Shown: positions 1-8,758 of the stretch, one piece after another
How positions within the stretch are numbered: position 1 is the stretch's first letter
How the letters are laid out: the number at the start of each line of letters is the position of its first letter
Assembly (NCBI RefSeq): GCF_006716315.1
Contig: NZ_VFOV01000001.1
Location: 850,501-914,500 of the forward strand
Direction of reading: 5' to 3'
From: Nocardioides albertanoniae
GTDB taxonomy: Bacteria; Actinomycetota; Actinomycetes; Propionibacteriales; Nocardioidaceae
Length of the DNA: 64,000 nucleotides
Notes under the pieces: model-generated
Told to the model about the DNA's origin: nothing
Database searches by the model: none
The model's input: only the letters and a program-made list of their open reading frames with translations
Made by a program: the position numbers and the translations under genes

Positions 1-563
1 AGGCACCGTTCCCGGCGGCGTACGACGACTCCGTCGCGGCCTTCCGGTGGGCGGTCGACCATGCCGCCGAGCTCGGCGCCGACCGGTCCCGGATCGGGGT
101 GGGCGGCGACTCGGCCGGCGGCAACCTGGCGGCCGGCGTCGCGCTCGCCGTCGGTGACGACTGCGCGTTCCAGCTGCTGATCTACCCCGTCACCCAGTCG
201 GGGGAGGTCACGCAGAGCCGTAAGGACCTCGGCGAGGGCTTCTACCTGACCTCGGGGTTCATCGAGGCGGCCACCAGCAACTACCTGCCCGAGGGCACCG
301 ACCTCTTCGATGCGCGCCACGCGCCGCTGCACGCCGACATCCCGGAGAGCGGCATCGCACCCGCCTACGTCGCGACCGCCGGCTTCGACCCGCTGCGCGA
401 CGAGGGCGAGGCGTACGCCACCAAGCTCGGCGACGCCGGGGTCACGGTCACCCACAAGCGCTACGACGACCAGATCCACGGCTTCTTGAACGTGGTCGGC
501 GCCGGCCGTACCGCCCGCGCCGCCGTCCTCGAGCTCGCTCAGGTGCTCAAGACCAACCTCTGA
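1..563 (+). CDS. alpha/beta hydrolase, HSL-type esterase/lipase, 5' end outside window
   Basis: Carboxylesterase/lipase-like enzyme of the hormone-sensitive-lipase branch of alpha/beta hydrolases. The reading frame is open from base 3 and runs without interruption to TGA at 561-563, so the internal ATG at 99 is not the start and the N-terminal part lies outside the window. Visible family marks are the nucleophile elbow GDSAGGN, a DPLRDEG segment that should carry the catalytic Asp, and a C-terminal HGF with the catalytic His. The usual HGGG oxyanion motif would be upstream of the window. The gene is convergent with the next one and a hairpin separates them. The substrate cannot be told from sequence. 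Confidence 0.85.
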   Translation, partial: APFPAAYDDSVAAFRWAVDHAAELGADRSRIGVGGDSAGGNLAAGVALAVGDDCAFQLLIYPVTQSGEVTQSRKDLGEGFYLTSGFIEAATSNYLPEGTDLFDARHAPLHADIPESGIAPAYVATAGFDPLRDEGEAYATKLGDAGVTVTHKRYDDQIHGFLNVVGAGRTARAAVLELAQVLKTNL

Positions 564-568
564 GCACA

Positions 569-629
569 GAGCGGCTCGCTAGTGCGTAGCCGGCGACTGC
601 GCCGCCGGATGCGTGCTAACGAGCCGCTC
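569..629. terminator. palindromic intergenic hairpin, likely bidirectional terminator
   Basis: GAGCGGCTCG (569-578) and CGAGCCGCTC (620-629) are exact inverted repeats enclosing a second partial dyad (GCTAGTGCG with CGTGCTAAC) and a GC-rich tip. It sits between the convergent esterase and coiled-coil genes. It is a divergent relative of the GAGTCGGCTCG palindromes elsewhere in the window. Terminator function is inferred from position and fold. Confidence 0.6.
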
Positions 630-3258
630 AGCCGGCCATGTCGGGGCGCCAGCGGAGCACCTCGCGCTGGAAGGCCTCGGGGTCGACCATCGACTTGTCG
701 ACCTTGACCGCACCGGCTTCGTCGGTGTTGAACTCGACGACCCACTCGTCGGTGGCCGGCTCACCCTTGATGGTGATGTCGGTGTGGGTGTCGTAGAGGT
801 CGTAGGTGTGGCTCTGCTCGTCCTTGCGGACGTCGAGCACACCTTCCTCGGTGACGGTCACGGTGCTCTCGGTCATCAGCGACCCGTCTTCGGGGGCGAA
901 GGTGCGGACGGTGAGCTTCTTGCCGTTGAGCTTCTCGCCGGAGTCGGTCGTCTCGGGCATGGTGGTGCCGGAGGCGGGCGTGTCGGCGCCGGGGATCTTG
1001 GTGGAGCCACCGGACACCTTGGCGCCGGGGAACTTGCCCGACTCGGCGAGCTTGACCGCCGCCAGCCAGCCGCTGGAGCGCTGGGGGAGTGCGTCGCTAG
1101 GGGTGTCGGGCAGGTCGAGCGGATCCGAGAGCGGGTCCTTCGACTGCTTCTTGCCGCCGTTCTTACCGCCGTTCTTGGCGCTCGAGCGCTCGGGCAGGGT
1201 CACCGGCGCGGTGGGCGGGCCGGCCTGGGGCGGTGCCGGTGAGGTGACCGGGGCGGGCGCGGTCGCCTTGGGCGGCTCGACGTCCGGGAGGTCGGCCGGG
1301 TCGGGAGCGTCCGGGATGGGAAGCTTCGCCTCCGGCGGCGAGGGAGTCGCCGCCAGGGTGAGCTCGAGGGCCTGCATCGCCCGCTTGTTGGTGCTGCCGC
1401 CCTTGACCGTGAGCATGACGGCCTCGCGCAGGTCGGCGAGCTGCTTGGCGAGCTGGGCGCTGCGCCGCTCGGCGATCTGACGGTCGCCGATGGCCCGCTC
1501 GACCAGCTCGGTGTTGTGCAGGATCGATGCCTCGACGGCCTGGCGGTCGATCGCCTTCTGGCCGGCGACCTCCTCGGCCTCGGTGCGCAGGCGTACGGCC
1601 TCGGCGGCCAGCTCCTGCACGTCGGCGAGACGGTTCATCATGTCGGTCATCCGGCGCTCGGCCTCGTCGCGCTCGATCGCCTGCTCGTTGACCAGCTCGG
1701 TCATCGACTCGTGCGCCGTACGCAGCGCGCGCTCGGCCGCGCGACGGCCCTCGTTGGCGTCGGTCGCAGCCCGCTCGGCGGCGCGGCGGCCCTCGAGGGC
1801 CTGGACGGCGAGGTCGGCGTGCTCGGAGGCGCGCTGGTCGGCCGCGATCCGGGCCCGGTTGGCGTTCTCCGCCGCCCGCTCTGCCTGCGAGGCGAGCTCG
1901 GTGAGCTCGCGGTAGCGGTCTTCGTTCTCGTTGGCTTCGCGCGCGGCGGCGGCAGCGAACTCGGCGTACTGCTTCGCGCTCTTCTCGGCCTCGAGCCGGG
2001 CGTCGCTGGCGGCGTCGGCCGCCTTGAAGGCGCGCAGGGCGGCTTCCTCGGCCTCGGTGCGGGCGGCGAGCGCTTCGGCCGCCACCGCGTACTGGTCGGC
2101 AGCGGCGGCCTCGGCCGCGGCCCGGCTCATCGCGTGGTCCTCGGCGTTGGCATCGGCGGCCTGCCGGTCGTCGAAGGCCTCCTTGGCGGCCTCTTCGGCC
2201 TTGGCGCGGGCGCTCTCCGCCTTCTCGGCAGCGGTGTGCGCGGCCGCTGCGGCGGTCTCGGCCTCCTTGCGAGCCTCCTCGGCCTCCTCGGCCTGGGTGG
2301 CCATCGCCACCGCCGACTCCTCGGCGGTGATGCGGGCGGCGGCGGCCTTCTCGGCCTCGGTGGCACGCTCGTTGGCTGCCTGCTCGGCCGCCTGGCGCGC
2401 GGTGAAGGCGGTCAGCGCCTCCTCGGCGCGGCCGGCGGCGGCCGTGTCGGCCTCCTCGCGCATCCGTGCGAGCTCCTCGGAGCGGCTGTCGGCCTCGGTG
2501 CGCGCGGTGTAGGCGGTCTCGGCCGCCGTCTCGGCCTCGCTGCGGGCCTGGTGGGCCGCGCGGGCCTCGTCGGCCGCCTTGCGGGCGGCCTTCTCGGCTG
2601 CCGCGAGGGCGTCGCGAAGCTCCTCCATCTCCTCGACGCGAGCCTCGGCCTCTGCCTCGGCGAGGCTGCGCGCCGCGTGGGCGGCCTGGGCCATCTCGGC
2701 GTGCTCGGTCGCCTTCGTGTGAGCCTCGGCGGCGGACTCGGCAGCCGCGGCGGCCTCCTCGGCCCTGAGGCGAGCGTTCTCCTCGGCCTCGGTGCGAGCG
2801 ATGGTCTGTGCCTCGGCGGCCTGGGAGGCCTCGAGGTGGCGCCGCTCGGCCTCCTCCAGCTCCTTCGCCTTGGCGACCGCGGCCTGCTCGGCCTCGGCGC
2901 GCTCCTTGGCGCGGGAGTCGGCGAGCTTCTCGGCCTCGACGCGGGCGCGGGCGTACTCCTCGGCGGCCTTCTCTGCCGCCTCGCGCGCCTGGTGCGCGTC
3001 AGCGGCGAGCTCGGCGTGGAGCTTGGCGGTCTCGTCGGCCTTGGCGCGCGCGGACGCGTGCTTGGCCGCGGACTCCTCGGCCACCAGCCGCTCGGCGGCC
3101 TGCTCGGCGGCCGCATGCTCGGCGGAGATACGGAGCGACTCCGCTGCGGCAGCGGCGCGAGCCAGCTCTGCAGCGCGCGCCGTCAGGTCTTCCTCGTCGT
3201 CCGGCTGGGCGGCCGTATCCCGGCTCCACCACTTGCCACTGGGGGTCTGCGTGCTCAC
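628..3258 (-). CDS. large alanine/glutamate-rich coiled-coil protein, 876 aa, function unknown
   Basis: Three parts are visible. A short N-terminus (about 1-20) is followed by a very long Ala/Glu/Lys/Arg-rich helical region (about 25-640), with repeats spaced roughly 14 residues (two heptads), for example RVEAEKLADSRAKE followed by RAEAEQAAVAKAKE. A Pro-rich linker (about 650-720) follows. A C-terminal region (about 780-876) has normal composition, rich in Thr/Val/Asp, and may be a small beta domain. There is no signal peptide or membrane segment, so it is probably cytoplasmic. It resembles actinobacterial cytoskeletal or scaffold coiled-coil proteins in composition only, and I do not recognise a named family. 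The start MSTQTPSGKW follows a short promoter-sized gap. Confidence 0.8.
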   Translation of the reverse strand: MSTQTPSGKWWSRDTAAQPDDEEDLTARAAELARAAAAAESLRISAEHAAAEQAAERLVAEESAAKHASARAKADETAKLHAELAADAHQAREAAEKAAEEYARARVEAEKLADSRAKERAEAEQAAVAKAKELEEAERRHLEASQAAEAQTIARTEAEENARLRAEEAAAAAESAAEAHTKATEHAEMAQAAHAARSLAEAEAEARVEEMEELRDALAAAEKAARKAADEARAAHQARSEAETAAETAYTARTEADSRSEELARMREEADTAAAGRAEEALTAFTARQAAEQAANERATEAEKAAAARITAEESAVAMATQAEEAEEARKEAETAAAAAHTAAEKAESARAKAEEAAKEAFDDRQAADANAEDHAMSRAAAEAAAADQYAVAAEALAARTEAEEAALRAFKAADAASDARLEAEKSAKQYAEFAAAAAREANENEDRYRELTELASQAERAAENANRARIAADQRASEHADLAVQALEGRRAAERAATDANEGRRAAERALRTAHESMTELVNEQAIERDEAERRMTDMMNRLADVQELAAEAVRLRTEAEEVAGQKAIDRQAVEASILHNTELVERAIGDRQIAERRSAQLAKQLADLREAVMLTVKGGSTNKRAMQALELTLAATPSPPEAKLPIPDAPDPADLPDVEPPKATAPAPVTSPAPPQAGPPTAPVTLPERSSAKNGGKNGGKKQSKDPLSDPLDLPDTPSDALPQRSSGWLAAVKLAESGKFPGAKVSGGSTKIPGADTPASGTTMPETTDSGEKLNGKKLTVRTFAPEDGSLMTESTVTVTEEGVLDVRKDEQSHTYDLYDTHTDITIKGEPATDEWVVEFNTDEAGAVKVDKSMVDPEAFQREVLRWRPDMAG

Positions 3259-3350
3259 GACGGTGAATGCTAACGGCGAAGTAGGTGGTTCGTGGAGTCT
3301 CCGAGAGGAATAACACGACTGCTACCTGGAACTACACCGTTGGCATTCGG

Positions 3351-3710
3351 CTAATAGACGATCGCCTGCACTCCATCGCGCAAGATCTCCTCCGAGAACA
3401 CGAACGCACCCTTGATGTTTACGCCTTCGATCAGATCGTCCTCGGTGAGCTCTCGCCGCGTGGCGCACTGGCTGCAGACGGTGACCTGGCCGGTCTCGAG
3501 GATCAGCGCGATCAGCTCGTTGAGAGGGGTCGCCTTCTCGAGGGCGAACTCCTCCGCGCGGCCCGGCACCGCGAGCCAGGTGGCCTCGCCGGTGAGCCAG
3601 AGCGACACCTTCGCCCCGGCCGTCGCGGCCGCCGAAGCGACCGTGAAGGCCTGGTTCGTACGCTCGGGCGCCTCTGCGCCCACGGTCACCTTCACCACGA
3701 GATCTCGCAT
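3351..3710 (-). CDS. DsrE/DsrF-like small protein
   Basis: 119-aa protein of the DsrE/DsrF-like fold, a family used in sulfur relay and in small redox proteins. It begins MRDLVVKVTVGAEAPERTN, has the alternating beta/alpha pattern with AGAKVSLWLTGEA, and carries a CSQC pair near residue 79 that could be redox- or persulfide-active. I start it at the ATG at 3710 rather than 3737 because a TAGTCT -10 box lies exactly 7 nt upstream, giving a leaderless start. It is divergent from the nitrobindin-like gene. The sulfur link is inferred from fold and from the sulfurtransferase operon nearby. Confidence 0.75.
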   Translation of the reverse strand: MRDLVVKVTVGAEAPERTNQAFTVASAAATAGAKVSLWLTGEATWLAVPGRAEEFALEKATPLNELIALILETGQVTVCSQCATRRELTEDDLIEGVNIKGAFVFSEEILRDGVQAIVY

Positions 3711-3763
3711 GCGGAGCAGACTAGCGTTTCGAGTCACGCCAGGAGTACGCCTAAACTCGGTGT
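3711..3763. promoter_or_regulatory. divergent leaderless promoters of the DsrE-like and nitrobindin-like genes
   Basis: On the minus strand TAGTCT (complement of 3718-3723) lies 7 nt before the ATG at 3710. On the plus strand TAAACT (3752-3757) lies 6 nt before the GTG at 3764. Both match the actinobacterial TANNNT -10 at the distance expected for transcription starting at the first base of the start codon. Confidence 0.6.
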
Positions 3764-4267
3764 GTGGCTTTCGAACTTCCGGAGAATCTTCACCCCGACG
3801 CCGGTCCCTGCGCCTGGATGCTCGGCACCTGGCGAGGCAACGGGCACGGTGACTACCCGACGATCGACAAGTTCGAGTTCGGGCAGGAGCTGATCTTCAC
3901 CCACGACGGTCGGCCGTTCTTCCACTACTTCGCGCGCTCGTGGATCATCGACCCGGAGTCGGGCGAGAAGGTGCGCGACGCGGCGCTGGAGACCGGCTTC
4001 CTGCGGTTCCGCCCCGGCGGCGACGTCGAGTGGGTGATGACCCACAGCACCGGCATCGTCGAGGTCTGGTACGGCAAGGCGGAGGGCGGCAAGCTCGACC
4101 TGGCCACCGACGCGGTCGGCCGCACCGAGACCGCCAAGGAATACACCGCCGGCAAGCGGCTCTACGGCAACGTCGAGGGCGACCTGCTCTACGCCTTCGA
4201 CATGGCGGCGATGGGGCAGTCGCTGCAGCCGCACCTGTGGGCGCGCCTCCAGCGAGCGACCCAGTAG
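3764..4267 (+). CDS. nitrobindin-like heme-binding beta-barrel protein (FABP/DUF1794 family)
   Basis: 167-aa protein of the nitrobindin family, small beta-barrels that in mycobacteria (Rv0813c) and plants bind ferric heme and have been linked to nitric oxide or peroxynitrite chemistry. The family mark is MLGTWRGNGHGDYP near residues 23-36, followed by regularly spaced beta strands, with a His in the last strand region (QPHLWARL) where the heme ligand is expected. The start is GTG and leaderless (TAAACT 6 nt upstream). It is followed 5 bp later by the Fur gene. The position matches the M. tuberculosis Rv0813c neighbourhood. Confidence 0.85.
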   Translation: MAFELPENLHPDAGPCAWMLGTWRGNGHGDYPTIDKFEFGQELIFTHDGRPFFHYFARSWIIDPESGEKVRDAALETGFLRFRPGGDVEWVMTHSTGIVEVWYGKAEGGKLDLATDAVGRTETAKEYTAGKRLYGNVEGDLLYAFDMAAMGQSLQPHLWARLQRATQ

Positions 4268-4272
4268 CAGCG

Positions 4273-4761
4273 ATGGCCGTGGCACGGAGCGAGTCGCGAA
4301 ACCCGGAGGGCGCCGGTCAGGCGTCGCCGGATCCCGCGACGCGCGCCGACTGGCGCGAAGCCTTGCGGGCGAAGGGCTATCGCCTCACGCCCCAGCGCGA
4401 GCTGGTACTCGCCGCCGTCGAGAGCCTGCGGCACGCCACCCCCGAAGAGGTGCTCGCGGTGGTGCGCGAGTCGTCGGCGGCGATCAACCTCTCCACCGTC
4501 TACCGCAACCTCGAGGTGCTCGAGGAGCTCGGCCTGGTGCGCCACGCACATCTGGGGGAGCGGGCCTCGACCTATCACGCGGTCTCGGGGCGGCCGCATT
4601 TTCATGCCGTCTGCAGGAAGTGTCAGAAGGTCACCAGTGTTGACCCCACTGTGGCCGACGGAATCTGCGGACGGCTGCGCGAGGAATACGCCTTCGAGGC
4701 AGATGTCGCTCATCTGACCGTCTTCGGGGTGTGTGTCGACTGCAACCAGGAGCCAACATGA
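4273..4761 (+). CDS. Fur-family metalloregulator
   Basis: 162-aa metal-responsive repressor of the Fur/Zur/PerR superfamily. The N-terminal winged helix covers roughly residues 25-95, with the family pattern RLTPQRELVLAAV and the recognition helix INLSTVYRNLEVLEELGLV. The C-terminal dimer domain has the metal site HFH (109-111) and two structural zinc pairs, CRKC (114-117) and CVDC (154-157). Which metal or stress it senses cannot be decided. The ATG at 4273 lies 5 bp after the nitrobindin-like stop, and its TGA overlaps the ATG of ygfZ (4758), so the three genes form one transcription unit. Confidence 0.88.
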   Translation: MAVARSESRNPEGAGQASPDPATRADWREALRAKGYRLTPQRELVLAAVESLRHATPEEVLAVVRESSAAINLSTVYRNLEVLEELGLVRHAHLGERASTYHAVSGRPHFHAVCRKCQKVTSVDPTVADGICGRLREEYAFEADVAHLTVFGVCVDCNQEPT

Positions 4762-5717
4762 CCACCGCCAGCCCACTTCTGTCGCTGCCCGGAGCTGTCG
4801 CCGGCGACGGGGTCGACGCGCCCGTCGCCGCCCACTACGGCTCGTTCAACCTCGAGCAGCGCACCCTCACCTCCGGTGAGGGCTTCGTCGATCTCTCTCA
4901 TCGCGACGTGGTGCGGGTCGCCGGGCCCGACCGGCTGACCTGGCTGCACTCGCTGACCTCGCAGGCTTTCGAGGGCCTCGGCGCGGGGGTGTGGACCTCG
5001 GCGCTGATCCTGTCGCCGCAGGGTCACGTCGAGCACTTCTTCTCCGGCGTCGACGACGGCACCGCGTTCACGGCCTGGACGGAGCCGGGCGCCGGCGAGG
5101 CCCTGGTCGGCTTCCTGGAGCGGATGAAGTTCTGGTCCGACGTGACGGTGACGCTGGAGCCCCCGCTGGCCTCGGTCTGGCGGCCGGCGCAGGGCTACTC
5201 GTTCGTCCCGCGCGAGTCGTTGGAGACGTACGCCCAGGCTGCCGGCCCCGCCTGCGGGCTGTGGGCCTTCGAGGCGCTGCGGATCGAGCGCGGCGAGCCG
5301 CGCTTCGGCATCGACACCGACCAGCGCACCATCCCCAACGAGGTCGGCTGGGTGCCGGGATCGGTGGGGGAGGCCGGCGCGGAGTTCGCGGTGCATCTCG
5401 ACAAGGGCTGCTACCGCGGGCAGGAGACGGTCGCGCGCGTCCACACGCTCGGGCGCCCGCCCCGACGCCTCGTCCTGCTCCACCTCGACGGCTCGGAGAA
5501 CCGACTGCCGGCGGCCGGCTCGGAGCTGGTCAACGGCGAGAAGACGGTGGGCTTCGTGGGCTCGTCGGCTCGTCACCACGAGCTCGGCCCGATCGCGCTG
5601 GGCCTGGTCAAGCGCAACGTGCCCGTCGACGCGCAGCTCGTCGTCGACGGCATGCCGGTCACGCAGGAAGTGCTCGTCGACCCCGAGATCGGCCTCCACG
5701 TCCGCCCGCTGCGCTGA
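4758..5717 (+). CDS. ygfZ: folate-binding protein YgfZ/GcvT-like, iron-sulfur cluster repair factor
   Basis: 319-aa tetrahydrofolate-dependent protein of the YgfZ/IBA57 family, which assists assembly or repair of certain Fe-S enzymes. The diagnostic motif KGCYRGQE with its invariant Cys is present near residues 215-222. The glycine-cleavage-T fold is recognisable from VDLSHRDVVRVAGPDRLTWL near the N-terminus. The ATG at 4758 overlaps the Fur stop codon by four bases (ATGA), indicating translational coupling. Earlier in-frame codons would sit inside fur and have no purpose. Confidence 0.9.
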   Translation: MTTASPLLSLPGAVAGDGVDAPVAAHYGSFNLEQRTLTSGEGFVDLSHRDVVRVAGPDRLTWLHSLTSQAFEGLGAGVWTSALILSPQGHVEHFFSGVDDGTAFTAWTEPGAGEALVGFLERMKFWSDVTVTLEPPLASVWRPAQGYSFVPRESLETYAQAAGPACGLWAFEALRIERGEPRFGIDTDQRTIPNEVGWVPGSVGEAGAEFAVHLDKGCYRGQETVARVHTLGRPPRRLVLLHLDGSENRLPAAGSELVNGEKTVGFVGSSARHHELGPIALGLVKRNVPVDAQLVVDGMPVTQEVLVDPEIGLHVRPLR

Positions 5718-5726
5718 CGCAGACCG

Positions 5727-6699
5727 TCAGCGCGGCTCGCGAGCGACCGTCTTCAGCGCGAGGGCGGCGAGGTCGTCGCCGGTGAGGCCGGGGTAGCCGT
5801 GGCTGAGCTCGCGCCACTCGGCGGGGATCGCTGCGGTGCCCCAGCGGGCGCCGAGGAGGCCGCCGGCGATCGCGGCGACCGTATCGGTGTCGTTGCCGAT
5901 CCGGATGGCGGTGTCGAGCGCCTCGACGTAGTGGCTCCCGGGGTCGGTCTCGGGCACCGGGGTCTGCGCGATCGACGACCACGCGGCCTGCAACGCGGTC
6001 ACCACCCAGCCGTTCGGGTTGAACGTCGACGGCGGCTCGGTCTCGGCCTCGTCGAGCCTCTCGGACCAGAAGGCGGCCTCGGTGGGGGGAGAGGAGCGCG
6101 AGGCCGGAGCGTACGTCGATCTCGCCGTGCATCACCGCGTGCTGGATCGCCAGCGACCAGAGCGCGCAGCCGGACCGGGCGTGCTCGTCCCAGTGGGTCA
6201 GCGCACTCACGGCGTCGGCGGCGGCCACGACGGCGGCGCGGTCGTCGAGATGGCGCAACGGCACGGGCGCGGTGCGCATCAGCGAGCCGTTGCCACCCGT
6301 GTGGCCGGTCGCCTTGTGCAGGGCCTCGGACACCTGCCGCAGTCCCGCAGCGCTCGGCGCCGGCCCGACGGTGCCGAGCACCCGGGCGGTCTGGTTGCCG
6401 ATGTCCTTCGGGTCCGACTCCGCCCAGGTGCGGAAGCTGCGGCCGACCGCGGTCAGCCCCTCGTCGGTGCGCAGGTCCAGGCCGCTCGCGGCGACGTCGA
6501 GGATGCACCACGACATGGTCGTGTCGTCGGTCCACTCCCCGGGCGCGAACGGCCCGAGGCCGCCGCCGAGCATCTGCGCCTTCTCGTCGGCGCCGAGCCG
6601 AGGGCGGTCGAACTCGTAGTGAGCGCCGAGGGCGTCGGCCACGGCTGTCCCGAGGACGGCGCCGACGGCGCGGTCGAGCTGAGAGTCGGTGAGCTTCAC
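5727..6699 (-). pseudogene. ADP-ribosylglycohydrolase family protein, interrupted by a frameshift at a C6 run
   Basis: Homolog of enzymes that remove ADP-ribose from proteins or nucleic acids (DraG/ADP-ribosylglycohydrolase). The start is GTG at 6699 (VKLTDSQLDRA). The N-terminal frame has family motifs GTAVADALGAHYEF, WTDDTTMS and GNGSLMRTAPV and runs to about 6085. The C-terminal frame resumes at about 6080 with TEAAFWSERLDEAE and contains the metal-binding segment IGNDTDTVAAIAGGLLG before ending at 5727. The switch falls on a run of six C (six G on the plus strand near 6084-6089); removing one base joins the halves into one protein of about 322 residues. It is either a sequencing error or a phase-variable or dead gene. 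Both halves look well conserved. Confidence 0.85.
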
Positions 6700-6710
6700 A
6701 CGACCTGAGG

Positions 6711-7544
6711 TTAGGCCGTGTCCGTCGGGCGGCGGGTGTATTGCACGTGCGTGTCCGCCGCGGCCCGGGTGAAGCCCAGGCCCTCGTAGAGGCGTACGGC
6801 CGGGGTGTTGTCGCCCTCGACGTAGAGGTGGATCGCCGCGACGCCGGAGGCGGCCAGATGCTCGAGGCCGAGGAGCGTGACCAGCTTGCCGAGCCCGCGG
6901 CCCTGGGCGGCGGGGTCGACGCCGACGACGTAGACCTCGCCCTCGGAGTCGCTGTGGCGCTTGGTCCAGTGGAAGGCCAGCAGCCGCTCGCCCTCCCAGG
7001 CGGTGATCAGCCCGGCCGGGTCGAACCACGACTCGGCCATCCGCTCGGCGAGGTCGGAGGCGGTCATGCCGCCCTGCTCGGGGTGGTGCGCGAAGGCGGC
7101 GGCGTTGACCCGGAGCAGCTCGGACTCGTCGCCGGGCTCGAAACCCCTGACGACGACCCCGTCGGGGGTGGCCGGGGCCGGCGGGAGATCCGCGGCCGCG
7201 CGCCGCATCACCCACAGCTCCCGGGTGCGTTCCCAGCCCTGGCTCGTGGCCAGCCGGGCCGCCGCGGGGTTGTCGCCGTGCGACCAGGCCGTCGTGCCGG
7301 GCTCCGTCGCCGGCGCCCGGAGGAGCAGCTGGCGCCCCAGCCCGACGCCGCGGTGCTGGGTCAGCACCACCAGCGACAGCTCGGTCCCGATCAGCAGCCC
7401 GAATCCGCGTACGTCACCCCAGATCGTGGCCGCCTCGGGACGGTTGCGCAGCGTCAGCAGCGTGGCTTCGTCGAGCGGGGCCACCCCGTCGTACGCCTCG
7501 GTTGCCTTGGTGATCGCCAGGACCTGCTCGACGGTGAGTGCCAT
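6711..7544 (-). CDS. mshD: mycothiol synthase
   Basis: 277-aa tandem GNAT acetyltransferase that acetylates the cysteinyl amine in the last step of mycothiol synthesis. The C-terminal domain has VVGVDPAAQGRGLGKLVT (acetyl-CoA pyrophosphate loop) and LYVEGDNTPAVRLYEGLGF, both typical of MshD; the N-terminal half is a second, degraded GNAT domain. The ATG at 7544 has TACGCT 6 nt upstream and no Shine-Dalgarno sequence, so it is probably leaderless. It lies beside glnR, the same pairing as Rv0818-Rv0819. Mycothiol confines the organism to the Actinobacteria. Confidence 0.92.
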   Translation of the reverse strand: MALTVEQVLAITKATEAYDGVAPLDEATLLTLRNRPEAATIWGDVRGFGLLIGTELSLVVLTQHRGVGLGRQLLLRAPATEPGTTAWSHGDNPAAARLATSQGWERTRELWVMRRAAADLPPAPATPDGVVVRGFEPGDESELLRVNAAAFAHHPEQGGMTASDLAERMAESWFDPAGLITAWEGERLLAFHWTKRHSDSEGEVYVVGVDPAAQGRGLGKLVTLLGLEHLAASGVAAIHLYVEGDNTPAVRLYEGLGFTRAAADTHVQYTRRPTDTA

Positions 7545-7575
7545 ACGAGGAGCGTAATCGGCGGGTCGGAGCGCG

Positions 7576-8325
7576 TCAGACCGCGTCGGCGCCGATCCGT
7601 GGCGCGGGGGTGATGCGCGCGCCGTCGGCGGTGGCCTCCTTGCCCTTCGAGGGCACCACGAACCGGTAGCCGACGTTGCGTACGGTGCCGATGAGGGTCT
7701 CGTTCTCCGGGCCGAGCTTGGCGCGCAGACGACGCACGTGGACGTCGACGGTGCGGGTGCCACCGAAGTAGTCGTAGCCCCACACCTCGGCCAGCAGCTG
7801 CTGGCGGGAGAAGACGCGACCGGGGTGCTGGGCGAGATACTTCAGGAGCTCGAACTCCTTGAAGGTCAGGTCGAGCGTGCGGCGGCCGATCTTGGCGGTG
7901 TAGGTGGCGTCGTCGACGACGACCTCGCCGGAGCGGATGACGTGGGCGTCGGGGTCGGAGGCCTCGCGAGCCGCCGAGATGCGGCCGATGCCGAGCTTGA
8001 TCCGGGCCTCGAGCTCGGCCGGGCCGCAGGTGTGCAGCACGACGTCGTCCATGCCCCAGTCGTGGGAGACGACGGCGAGGCCGCCTTCGGTGACGATGAG
8101 GAGCACGGGCACGTCGGTGCCGGTGGCGCGGATCAGGCGACACAGGTCGCGTGACTGGGCGAGGTCCTGCCGGCCGTCGACCAGCAGCAGGTCGGAGTCG
8201 GGCGCCTCGAGGAGCGCGCTACCTTCGGCGGGGAGGATCTTCACGTGGTGACCGAGCAGAGAGAGCCCGGGGAGCACCTCGGTCGAGCACTGGAGCGAAC
8301 TGGTCAACAACACGAGCGAGCTCAT
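7576..8325 (-). CDS. glnR: orphan OmpR-type response regulator GlnR, nitrogen regulator
   Basis: 249-aa regulator. The receiver domain (about 1-120) begins [20 protein letters not shown] and keeps Asp50 ([10 protein letters not shown]), the residue that in Streptomyces GlnR stabilises the dimer rather than being phosphorylated. The C-terminal winged helix (about 140-235) has [39 protein letters not shown] and [10 protein letters not shown], nearly the actinobacterial GlnR consensus. No histidine kinase gene is adjacent, as is usual. It controls ammonium assimilation and nitrate/urea genes. The ATG at 8325 is followed downstream by mshD, as in mycobacteria. Confidence 0.9.
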   Translation of the reverse strand: MSSLVLLTSSLQCSTEVLPGLSLLGHHVKILPAEGSALLEAPDSDLLLVDGRQDLAQSRDLCRLIRATGTDVPVLLIVTEGGLAVVSHDWGMDDVVLHTCGPAELEARIKLGIGRISAAREASDPDAHVIRSGEVVVDDATYTAKIGRRTLDLTFKEFELLKYLAQHPGRVFSRQQLLAEVWGYDYFGGTRTVDVHVRRLRAKLGPENETLIGTVRNVGYRFVVPSKGKEATADGARITPAPRIGADAV

Positions 8326-8448
8326 GGGATGGTGCCTCTCGGTCAGCGAAAGAGGAGCACCGAAACGCAACACTGAGCCTCGGTGAGGTGATCGTTGGAC
8401 CATATTATCGAAACCTCGAGGTGACATAGGAAGGTTGTCCACGAGAAA

Positions 8449-8718
8449 GTGACGAACGCAATAGAGGTTCACTACTGGGCCGCGGCCAAGGCCGCGGCAG
8501 GCACCGGGTCGGACCGGATCGAGGCAGACGGCCCGCTGACGCTGGCCGAGGTCGTACGCCGCGCGGTCGATCTCCACGCCGGCACGCGCCTCTCCGAGGT
8601 GCTCGCGGTGTGCTCCGCCATGGTCGGCGACCAGCCGGTCGGGTCCCAGGATCCGGCATCGGTCGAGGTCGCGCCCGGGTCGACGGTCGAGTTCCTCCCG
8701 CCCTTCGCCGGGGGCTGA
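8449..8718 (+). CDS. MoaD/ThiS-family ubiquitin-like sulfur carrier
   Basis: 89-aa beta-grasp protein ending in FLPPFAGG. The C-terminal Gly-Gly is the site that is adenylated and then thiocarboxylated in sulfur carriers for molybdopterin, thiamin or other pathways. The start is GTG at 8449. It is divergent from glnR and 40 bp upstream of a thioredoxin-like gene, at the head of a sulfur-related run that ends with the rhodanese operon. The partner E1-like enzyme is not in this window, so MoaD function is not proven. Confidence 0.8.
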   Translation: MTNAIEVHYWAAAKAAAGTGSDRIEADGPLTLAEVVRRAVDLHAGTRLSEVLAVCSAMVGDQPVGSQDPASVEVAPGSTVEFLPPFAGG

Positions 8719-8758
8719 GGATGAGGTTCTCGGGATTAATCGGCGCGGGCGAGGGGTT

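Noticed and set aside
1516-3273. 585-codon open frame on the plus strand rich in Gly/Leu
   Set aside because: Antisense of the Ala/Glu repeat coding sequence; the composition simply mirrors GCN/GAG codons.
3737-3737. Longer start for the DsrE-like gene
   Set aside because: It adds nine residues without similarity and would place the start codon inside the leaderless promoter of the shorter form.
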